DNA from: CAZYBC01 sp964645645
GTDB taxonomy: Bacteria > Patescibacteriota > Microgenomatia > UBA1400 > PJMF01
Reading direction: 5' to 3'
Length of the DNA: 27,239 nt
NCBI GenBank assembly: GCA_964645645.1
Contig: CAZYBC010000015.1
Location: 1-27,239, forward strand
Below the pieces are notes generated by a model, which saw only the letters and a program-made list of their open reading frames with translations, ran no database searches and was not told the origin of the DNA. Every line of letters begins with the position of its first letter. Within the stretch, counting starts at the first letter, position 1. The position numbers and the translations under genes are program-made. Below, one piece after another: positions 21,801 to 27,239 of the stretch.

Positions 21801-22388
21801 GGCTCTAAGAGCCATGAATATATTAGCAGTTGCCAAAGAGTTGAAGATCTATTCTTAGGCCGCTGTGTTGCTTCTGCCAATGAAGAGTACAACCAATATC
21901 CTAATACCAACACTGGTGAATCAGTCAGTAGTGACAGCATGGAATGCCCGATGACTTTACCCTGGGATGATAATTTAGTTTCAACGGTTTATAAAAACAA
22001 AGAAGATTATTTATTAGAAATCAGAGCTGCTTTCCCTGCCACCCTAATGGACAACGATTTTTTTGATTTAGTCGTAAAAGAAAGCGCCAAATATCAACTT
22101 AATCCCGCCTTAATTTTAGCACTAGGCCGTGAAGAAACAGCCTGGGGCGCCGTGGGTAATATTAAAGTTTTAGGCTGTTTAGGCGGAGGTGAATTATCTA
22201 GCCTTGCTAGCAAAGCTGAAATCTTAGATCATCAACTTAAGTGTGTAGCTAATAACTTCCCCACCACTTTAAGCTGTCAAGAATTTATGTGTAAATATTC
22301 AGAAGGTAAGACCCCACCTTGTAACTTTACTTTAAATCCAAACTTCCCTATCAACTTACCTAAAGTTTATAAAAACTTAACCAAGTAA
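18816..22388 (+). CDS. Large secreted protein: GH clan-A-like barrel plus C-terminal lysozyme-like domain
   Basis: The protein (1190 aa, GTG start) has a signal peptide (cleavage near QVQA, residue 34). Residues 118-345 read as a clan-A glycosidase barrel: FVGVNIF, VKVIRVFAKEG, LIITVGDY, YGLELANEAHC (acid/base Glu candidate E235) and FYIGEAGWPED (nucleophile candidate E331). The long middle (350-1070) is unrecognised and contains many Cys, some in pairs (CGCL, CERNC). The C-terminus (about 1080-1190) contains LNPALILALGREETAWG, a lysozyme-like catalytic-Glu pattern (E1106/E1107). It is therefore likely an exported glycan-acting protein, perhaps cutting peptidoglycan or host polysaccharide. 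Neither activity is proven, and the middle may bind or assemble. Confidence 0.65.
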   Translation: MLKNWLKPLTSVILLIFAFFLLANSFFTIPQVQAVESDRSPIPANVLANHIDKFFSQGASGFLVWQYSGDLFGQFGGVGKGVVFGNDGNSFFYNSDKNSRDAKICQTLKAKANQYGDKFVGVNIFNAGADQFSSEALKAHFSWLKNDCGVKVIRVFAKEGGANGMSKALQAAQGAGVQLIITVGDYSNGSIGLPTGAGKTWYETEYKKEYKTFAQSIVNAVKGNPALYGLELANEAHCGGQSPDTLIAYTNNWGLEIGNLLRQATGNVGYGQMADPNGICDSPTTGGFKTSNSISPITMTSAHYYTKGNLEASLQALSQSKELGKAFYIGEAGWPEDQSDVSDGESSTTKSANDYITYPLIFNQNLSLSSKDNLKDVIIANLVQDQGYEVQCASPEIWITKTIFGEWKRFFEINPSNSMTPFSIMMGNSGSEDVDLTNGKIAMFRGSEASSLTQKGSSYEGYFGVLSEIPTNYNNQADPVNSGVANSLLTLDQQCALKVNNLLTAKKLCEALENPKECALYTPIANTDFYLYSPNSKQSLLEKYNEMINKEPRLGCKALAEDWQNDYNISQADFNLLKNAIINTPINLDKVYRYAFLVIAPQQDSDDNQMISLACSINDKSDQFWFLGRLPIPGEDCTANYKNISKHQPMFLAFKIPDFGTNRTSELKFKDSAQVTAQAITDTDYQKLMKENSDKAKNDLVTKIQTNQAIHWGGDEIAKMGMAINCSGMPQCVGADGSTIIRQALVDIINGSALSCDSDSWNNSRPTADRYLDDTTKDTPSPLGSVEKAGDISTNANQTVTLKTDFQKQYDFDDFLETPPAQKTAGFDWGIRLTDALAQRLSNPTKPGKENSKNDVRVKIYIVAPLGANLTAIQSSLKSLFDNETFEKMVANNTLPDSGDAQGRIPKYFPFTDAEFGYSSEDVELFKDGTCGCLRPGETWANLSEKRLAEFSECERNCKNKSFGIKLQDNNVGLFHLGAKLGWMIRKIQENLREIGSKSHEYISSCQRVEDLFLGRCVASANEEYNQYPNTNTGESVSSDSMECPMTLPWDDNLVSTVYKNKEDYLLEIRAAFPATLMDNDFFDLVVKESAKYQLNPALILALGREETAWGAVGNIKVLGCLGGGELSSLASKAEILDHQLKCVANNFPTTLSCQEFMCKYSEGKTPPCNFTLNPNFPINLPKVYKNLTK

Positions 22389-22426
22389 AGTAAAAAATTA
22401 AATTTTTAGTCAAGAGAGATATTTAC

Positions 22427-22483
22427 AACCTTCCAGTATGCTGGAAGGTTTAATGTCACAACCTTCCAGTATACTGGAAGGTT
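22427..22483. promoter_or_regulatory. Two 24-bp palindromes spaced 33 bp apart, candidate operators
   Basis: Palindromes at 22427-22450 and 22460-22483 share the half site AACCTTCCAGTA; the second is perfect and the first has one mismatch at its centre. Both are followed by TAAT. The 33-bp spacing is close to three DNA turns. They sit just upstream of the ATPase gene's -10 box. They could also act as 3' hairpins of the preceding large gene. Confidence 0.75.
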
Positions 22484-22497
22484 TAATAAAAAAGTTA

Positions 22498-22509
22498 TAT
22501 AATATAACC
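22498..22509 (+). promoter_or_regulatory. Leaderless-type -10 box of the DUF4143 ATPase gene
   Basis: TATAAT (22498-22503) ends 6 nt before the ATG at 22510. The in-frame ATG at 22438 lies inside a palindrome and is rejected as start. Confidence 0.55.
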
Positions 22510-23853
22510 ATGGATAAAGATACATTAAATACTTTACTTAATTCTTGGAACCCACATTTTATAAATCAGACTCACAATAAACATTTGAGTACTGTTCCTC
22601 GTACTAAATATTTACAGCAATTAAAAAAATTATTAGATGTCCGTCACGTTTTAATTCTTACTGGCGTTCGTAGAGCTGGAAAATCTACGTTAATGCATCA
22701 GATGATGAATTATTTAATGGAAGAAAAAAAAGTACCAGCTCAAAATATTCTTTATTTATTTTTAGAAGATATTTTAGTTCAACAATATCTTAATTCAGGT
22801 TGGAAAATTTTAGAAGAAATTTATAATTTTTATCTAGAAACTTATAACCCCAAAGGAAAAGTTTACTTATTTTTAGATGAAATCCAAGGCATAAAAAATT
22901 TTAATCACTGGATTAGCAGTAAATATGAAAAACAGGAACTAATCAAATTTATTTTATCTGGATCTAAAAAATCTCTCGTTGAATCTGAATCTGCCTCAGT
23001 TTTAACTGGTAGAAATATTCAAATAAATATTTATCCACTTAATTTTTATGAATATCTATTAATAAAAAAAGTGGAAATAAAAAAGAGCAATAAAGTTAAA
23101 TCAATAATTCAAGATAATTTTAACCAACAAAAACAAATTCTATATCATTTAAATAATTATCTTAAAGAAGGCGGCTATCCAGAAATAGTTTTAGCTAAAG
23201 ATGAAGAATTAAAAAAAACCCTTGCTTCTAACTACTATCGAGACACTCTAGCCAGAGACGTAATTATTCCCAATTCAATTAGAAATTCACAAGAAATAGA
23301 AATTTTAGGATTGCAAATCCTTACAGATTTTACTAAAACTCATACTTATAGCAGTCTTTCTAAACCACAAAAATTATCTATCGAAACTACTAAAAATTTT
23401 CTCAATTATTTAAAAAAAGCTTATCTTTTCTTTGAAAGCAAATATTTCTCTTATAAAACTAAGGAGACTCAGGATATTCAAAAAGCACGAAAAATTTATG
23501 TTGTTGATAATGGTTTAAGAAATTTTAATATTCCCTTAATTCGCCCTGACATGGGCCAATGTGTAGAAAATGTCGTTTATATTGAACTTTTAAAACAAAC
23601 TGAAGCTGTTTACTATTGGCAAGGAAAAAAAGAAATCGACTTTGTTGTCATGAATCCAAATTTAACTCTCTATAATGTTTCATATACAGATCAATTAAAT
23701 AATAGAGAAATTGAAGGCATGATTGAAGGTTTAAACGAATTCAACTTAGAAAAAGGCTTTATCATTACTAAAAATTATGCTGATACACAAATAATTGAAA
23801 GTAAAAAAATCGAATTCATTCCACTCTGGGCATGGTTAATTCTCAATGGTTAA
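22510..23853 (+). CDS. AAA-type ATPase with C-terminal DUF4143 domain
   Basis: The protein (447 aa from the ATG at 22510) has a Walker A, LTGVRRAGKST (residues 50-60), and a Walker B, VYLFLDEIQ (118-126). ILSGSKKSLVESESASVLTGRN is the sensor-like arginine block of this family. The C-terminal part ENVVYIELLKQTEAVYYWQGKKEIDFVV is the DUF4143 segment that resembles a PD-(D/E)XK nuclease core. Such genes are common accessory genes in bacteria and archaea; their role is not established, with proposals including toxin-antitoxin and DNA-related functions. The gene is AT-rich and stands alone behind twin palindromes. It is convergent with the DHH-like gene, with a 5-nt gap. Confidence 0.87.
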   Translation: MDKDTLNTLLNSWNPHFINQTHNKHLSTVPRTKYLQQLKKLLDVRHVLILTGVRRAGKSTLMHQMMNYLMEEKKVPAQNILYLFLEDILVQQYLNSGWKILEEIYNFYLETYNPKGKVYLFLDEIQGIKNFNHWISSKYEKQELIKFILSGSKKSLVESESASVLTGRNIQINIYPLNFYEYLLIKKVEIKKSNKVKSIIQDNFNQQKQILYHLNNYLKEGGYPEIVLAKDEELKKTLASNYYRDTLARDVIIPNSIRNSQEIEILGLQILTDFTKTHTYSSLSKPQKLSIETTKNFLNYLKKAYLFFESKYFSYKTKETQDIQKARKIYVVDNGLRNFNIPLIRPDMGQCVENVVYIELLKQTEAVYYWQGKKEIDFVVMNPNLTLYNVSYTDQLNNREIEGMIEGLNEFNLEKGFIITKNYADTQIIESKKIEFIPLWAWLILNG

Positions 23854-23858
23854 ACCTT

Positions 23859-24830
23859 TTACTTACTAAATCCGCCTGGCTGATAATTTAGATCACCTTG
23901 ACTAGCAAGCTGTTCATCAGCGCTGGCTTTTTTATTATTGGTTGATTTAGTTGAAGATTTATTTGCTGCCGAACGAGTAACTTTTTTAGGCTCAACCTTA
24001 ATCTCTTGATCTTTTGGTTTAAAATCAGCAGACTTTTCTGGTAATTCCGGAGTAGATTCTGTTTTTGAGCTGATTGCTAACAATTGTGACACCAATTGAG
24101 TTTTGCGCTTAGCCCCAGATCTAATCAACTCAGCGGCAATTTCAAAAGTATCTGCCGTGGCCGTTAAACTGGTAAAGTTGTCAGTCTTAGCTTGTAAGGA
24201 CATATACAAATTAGAAGCAATTTCCGAAGTAATTGACAGCCCTAATTCGTCAAAAATATCAAACATTGCCTCGCTAATACAGAGCATTTTTGAGGTATCC
24301 ACTTTCAAATCGCCAATCGCAGTGGCAAAAGTGTGGATACTAATCACGGTGGCCTCTGCATAAGTTTGCTCAAAGCCAAAGTACAGATTGTCCAAGGATT
24401 CATAATCATGCACCCCTACCAAAAAAATCAAATCCGCATCAGAGCCAGTATAAATATACTCAACTTTTTTACAATCCAAAGGCTTAACGCCTTTTTTGGG
24501 TTTAATAGTTAAATAAAATTTGTTGGTATCTTCACCGATGTGATAACTGACTTTGTCTACTTGATCTGGCTGATAATCAAACGCCACCACCAAATTTTGC
24601 TTGCCTAGCTGATGGCTCAACATTTCCACCCCAAAAATTTCCTGGTATTGATCGGCCACTGGCTCTGGGCTAATAAACGACACTTCTTTATTTAAACCTT
24701 TAAGAGCTAACACTAAAGCACTCGCTGCCGTAAGTTGATCTAAACTGGGATTTTTACCGATCACTACTAAAATATTCTGGGCACTACTAATAAAATCTTT
24801 AATTTTAGTTTGCTGATCGTCATTTAGCAT
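23859..24830 (-). CDS. Degenerate DHH-family (NrnA-like) protein, probably catalytically dead
   Basis: The protein (323 aa) aligns with the DHH half of NrnA/RecJ-like phosphoesterases, but the metal ligands are lost. DxD in motif I becomes S29-x-D31 (NPSLDQL), the DHH triad reads SIH (164-166) before AIGDLKVD, and the Asp of the DTG motif is Lys (AKTDNF, K215). The ISEAMFDIFDELG and ITSEIASNLYMSLQ helices are well kept, so the fold is under selection without the active site. After residue 240 comes a low-complexity Ser/Lys/Glu-rich tail ending LNYQPGGFSK. TATAGT (24840-24845) lies 9 nt before the ATG. A binding or scaffold role is inferred. Confidence 0.75.
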   Translation of the reverse strand: MLNDDQQTKIKDFISSAQNILVVIGKNPSLDQLTAASALVLALKGLNKEVSFISPEPVADQYQEIFGVEMLSHQLGKQNLVVAFDYQPDQVDKVSYHIGEDTNKFYLTIKPKKGVKPLDCKKVEYIYTGSDADLIFLVGVHDYESLDNLYFGFEQTYAEATVISIHTFATAIGDLKVDTSKMLCISEAMFDIFDELGLSITSEIASNLYMSLQAKTDNFTSLTATADTFEIAAELIRSGAKRKTQLVSQLLAISSKTESTPELPEKSADFKPKDQEIKVEPKKVTRSAANKSSTKSTNNKKASADEQLASQGDLNYQPGGFSK

Positions 24831-24876
24831 AGTTTGTATACTATAGAAAATTTTTGAGCGGTTTTGAAGTAGTAAA

Positions 24877-24949
24877 AGCTGTGTAAACAGTTAAACTCGA
24901 TTTTCTTTGCTTCGCTGCAGAGATCTTCGTTTAACTGTTTCACACAGCT
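24877..24949. repeat. Long inverted repeat H4
   Basis: Arms 24877-24896 and 24929-24949 (AGCTGTG...CAGTTAAAC type) pair with one inserted base around a 32-nt centre. The centre contains CTTTGCTT and AGAGATC, blocks also seen in the H1 centre, so it may be a diverged relative of H1 and H2. Confidence 0.6.
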
Positions 24950-25120
24950 AGAGAAAATTGCTTCGCCAAGAGATCTGCGTTCAATATATTACTTTGTTGT
25001 TAGTAGTTCGCTTCGTTTCACTTCGCCAAGACTAAGCCACATAAGATATTACCTATGGTTAGATGATGGCTCAAGCCATGGGTAAAAATCTAGAAATCGC
25101 GCTACGTTAAAAAACGCCTT

Positions 25121-25159
25121 TTGAACTGTAGGTTAGGTTAAACCTAACTTACGGTTCAA
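25121..25159. repeat. 19-bp near-perfect hairpin upstream of VirB6-like gene
   Basis: Arms 25121-25139 and 25141-25159 (TTGAAC...GGTTAGGTT and complement) pair throughout. The only two differences are T-G and G-T, both still pairable in RNA on this strand. It is followed by no T tract on the plus strand. Confidence 0.65.
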
Positions 25160-25239
25160 ATATACAAAAAGACACTACCAACCCTATTTTTAAGGTTTTA
25201 ACCCAACAAACTAGTTTTCATAGATTATTTTTTCTGTGT

Positions 25240-25251
25240 TACAATATATCC
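25240..25251 (+). promoter_or_regulatory. Leaderless-type -10 box of the VirB6-like gene
   Basis: TACAAT (25240-25245) ends 6 nt before the ATG at 25252. No Shine-Dalgarno is present. Confidence 0.5.
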
Positions 25252-27060
25252 ATGGCCAAATCAAGGCATATCCTCACTATTTTGTTTAGTTTTTTCTTAG
25301 TTAGTTTTTTATTTTTGTCTCAGGCAACTCCCGCTCACGCTGGCTTATTAGATTTAATTGGGTCTAAAGCCAAAAACGCTACTCAAAAAGCTTCTGAAAA
25401 GGCCGTACAAGCTGCGTTAGAAGCTGAAAAAGGTAATAGTAGTCTAGACTCTACCACTCAAAATGTCGGTGGTGGATTTCAAACTTTTCTTTTTTTAAGT
25501 TCTGCCGGCGCCAATGATAAGACTCTTTCAGCCGCCTATTTCAATTCTTTAACTTCAGAAGAAAAACAAATTTTGGCTGATAAATACGGCAACGGCGCCA
25601 TTGGCGATGTCGGTAACTGGGTAGCAGCTTTATATAACCCTCCAGCCTCTAGCCAAACTTATTTAGCCGATGTGTTAGACAATATGAATATTGTGCCTAA
25701 AGCTCAAGCTCAAGGCTTAGGTTTTGCTTCCTTAGATCCAATTTTGGAAACCTGGAAAGTTTTTAGAAACATCGCTTACTTATTCTTCGTCATTATTTTC
25801 TTAGTGATCGGTTTCATGATCATGTTCCGTCACAAAATTAAAGGCCAAGCCGTAGTTACGGCTCAACAAGCTATTCCCAGTGTCATCATTGCTTTAATCA
25901 TGGTTACTTTTTCCTACGCTATTGCTGGCTTAATGATTGATGGCATGTACGTCTTGATGTACTTAATTGTTAGTTTATTCGGCGCCAATACCCAGTTAAT
26001 TGATATGAATATTTTCCAAATTGGATGGAAATTCATTGTTTCTGGTTCAACCTCAGCTTTTTCTACAGTTAACGATACTATTCAAAGTATTGTTGAATTT
26101 GGAATTGTCAGTGATTTTATTGCTGGAGCAGGTGGTTTAACAATAGCTTTAATTATAGCCGTCGCTATCTTAATCGGCGTCTTCAAACTATTCTTTGAAT
26201 TACTAAAGACCTATGTCAACATTATTTTAAGCATTACCTTTGCCCCACTCATCTTAATGTTTGGCGCTTTACCAGGCCAAAATACTTTTGGCAAATGGTT
26301 AACCAGCTTAATTGGCAATCTCTTAGTCTTTCCCGCTGTTTTATTAATTCTCATCATGCACCAGATGATGAAAACCAGTGGGGGCATCACCACCGGTGGT
26401 TTTATGCCACCATACATCTTAGGCCGTGGCGTTGGTGACATTATTAACACTGTGGTTGGTTTAGGTTTAATCTTAATATTGCCAGAATTAGTTCAAAAGC
26501 TAAAAAAGATGATGGGCGCAGATGGAGGCGTGTTTGCAGAGTTTGGTGCTGCGGCGTGGAAGAATGCAGTTGTTGGTTCCCCAGTTGCTACTAAAGCTTT
26601 AGGATTCTTAGGTGGAGCTGCAGCTGGTGCAGGAATGGGAGCAGCGCAAGGATTTTTACGTAATAGAGATGTTGATCCAGAAACAAGAAGAAGACTCATT
26701 GCTTCTGAAGCTATGAGATATGCTGGAGATTATGCTAGCGCCGGAGTAAAGAGCGGTGGTTGGTTAGCTACACAATTAGGAGGAAAAACACCTGCTCCTT
26801 TTTCAATTATTGAAAAAGGTATTGATACTTTGGGCGGAACTCTTACTGGAGAAGCACAAATTAAAAGAGCTGGTAAAACAAAACAAATGGAAGGCTCTTT
26901 GGTTGATAAAGCAATGTATGGTTTCTCATTGCCAAAGACTGAATTTGACAGAAGAAAAGCCCTTGCTGAAAGAGAATCTGAACGGAAGTTTGAAATGGAG
27001 AGAGCTTTACGAGAAGGCAGAATTGAAGATGCTAGAAAACTTTCTGTTGTTAAAGATTAG
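25252..27060 (+). CDS. VirB6/TrbL-like polytopic membrane protein
   Basis: The protein (602 aa) has a signal peptide (cleavage after AHA, residue 30), a 140-residue exported segment, then about six spans (near residues 173-192, 208-243, 296-318, 322-340, 350-370 and 395-412). Blocks such as YVNIILSITFAPLILMFGALPG and a Gly-rich segment at 440-465 follow. The C-terminal 140 residues are charged and cytoplasmic (AERESERKFEMERALREGRIEDARKL). The layout resembles VirB6/TrbL, the inner-membrane channel component of type IV secretion systems, and fits the pilin-like genes elsewhere in the window. No VirB4 or VirD4 ATPase is seen here; they may lie downstream. Family assignment is by topology. Confidence 0.65.
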   Translation: MAKSRHILTILFSFFLVSFLFLSQATPAHAGLLDLIGSKAKNATQKASEKAVQAALEAEKGNSSLDSTTQNVGGGFQTFLFLSSAGANDKTLSAAYFNSLTSEEKQILADKYGNGAIGDVGNWVAALYNPPASSQTYLADVLDNMNIVPKAQAQGLGFASLDPILETWKVFRNIAYLFFVIIFLVIGFMIMFRHKIKGQAVVTAQQAIPSVIIALIMVTFSYAIAGLMIDGMYVLMYLIVSLFGANTQLIDMNIFQIGWKFIVSGSTSAFSTVNDTIQSIVEFGIVSDFIAGAGGLTIALIIAVAILIGVFKLFFELLKTYVNIILSITFAPLILMFGALPGQNTFGKWLTSLIGNLLVFPAVLLILIMHQMMKTSGGITTGGFMPPYILGRGVGDIINTVVGLGLILILPELVQKLKKMMGADGGVFAEFGAAAWKNAVVGSPVATKALGFLGGAAAGAGMGAAQGFLRNRDVDPETRRRLIASEAMRYAGDYASAGVKSGGWLATQLGGKTPAPFSIIEKGIDTLGGTLTGEAQIKRAGKTKQMEGSLVDKAMYGFSLPKTEFDRRKALAERESERKFEMERALREGRIEDARKLSVVKD

Positions 27061-27239
27061 TTTTTCTTTTAGAAGCTTTTAATAAACAAACCCCAAGCTA
27101 TAGATAAATTTCAATTAATGACTAAATAGATAAAATTAGTTGTTGAAGATGGCCTGAAGTTAAAATCATGCGAATAAATATTTCGGGTTAAGGGACATTT
27201 TGTGTTGGTTTTTTGTTAAAAATTGCTACTGTTTTGAGG

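Larger units (their letters stand above)
24831..25251. other. 421-nt intergenic region with several hairpins and no gene
   Basis: No convincing ORF is present. The stretch holds inverted repeat H4 (24877-24949), degenerate direct repeats of a TTGCTTCGC..AGAGATC unit (24907-24932 and 24958-24982, with a partial third at about 25019-25034), a TTACCTATGG/CCATGGGTAA inverted repeat (25049-25058 with 25076-25085), and a 19-bp near-palindrome (25121-25159). The promoter of the VirB6-like gene follows at its right end. Confidence 0.7.

Noticed and set aside
22438..22509. Longer start of the DUF4143 ATPase at 22438
   Set aside because: The extra 24 residues are encoded by the twin palindromes and the promoter, and the family normally begins near the 22510 start.

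Overview
The window is an AT-rich bacterial chromosome segment of about 27 kb. Gene content points to a Patescibacteria/CPR organism, possibly Microgenomates-like. The lineage call is inference: it rests on a multi-copy VirB2/TrbC-like pilin family, very short intergenic gaps, an isopentenyl-phosphate-kinase operon, a degenerate DHH-domain protein and large secreted proteins of no clear family. No rRNA, tRNA or CRISPR array was recognised.

Layout. At 0.1-2.1 kb lie convergent housekeeping genes nnrD and recF. A RhuM-family accessory gene follows (2.3-3.3 kb). At 3.3-4.5 kb a minus-strand operon encodes an ECF-type sigma factor, a 64-aa single-span membrane protein (candidate anti-sigma) and a 122-aa membrane protein. 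Divergent from the sigma gene, seven consecutive plus-strand genes (4.6-7.7 kb) each encode a two-span pilin-like protein with the same G-x-x-W-[IVL]-[TS]-x-G-x-D-x-K-x-x-x-A-R core. At 8.5-11.6 kb is a minus-strand isoprenoid operon: type 1 IPP isomerase-like Nudix protein, second Nudix hydrolase, isopentenyl phosphate kinase and UppS. Then come a PsbP-like membrane-anchored protein, an AbiEii-type toxin with its small partner, and a SpoIID protein with a long coiled coil. Two more pilin-like proteins with Cys-rich ectodomains (15.8-17.3 kb), a complete AbiEi/AbiEii pair, and a 1190-aa secreted protein with a GH-A-like barrel and a lysozyme-like C-terminus follow. The last genes are a DUF4143 ATPase, a catalytically degraded DHH protein and a VirB6/TrbL-like polytopic protein (25.3-27.1 kb).

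How it may work together. The nine pilin-like proteins, the VirB6/TrbL-like protein, the SpoIID wall-acting protein and the secreted GH/lysozyme protein look like parts of one envelope-spanning, type-IV-secretion-like surface apparatus, with a sigma/membrane-protein switch beside the pilin block. The isoprenoid operon would feed undecaprenyl carrier synthesis for the cell wall. Toxin-antitoxin-like or mobile accessory genes (RhuM, two AbiE-type modules, DUF4143 ATPase) sit between these blocks, often with palindromes beside them.

Two genome-wide patterns stand out. First, many genes have a TATAAT-like hexamer ending 6 or 7 nt before the start codon, which predicts leaderless mRNAs and corrects several starts. 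Second, long inverted repeats with unrelated stems share an almost identical 23-nt inner segment (11.7 and 13.8 kb), with looser relatives at 15.7 and 24.9 kb.
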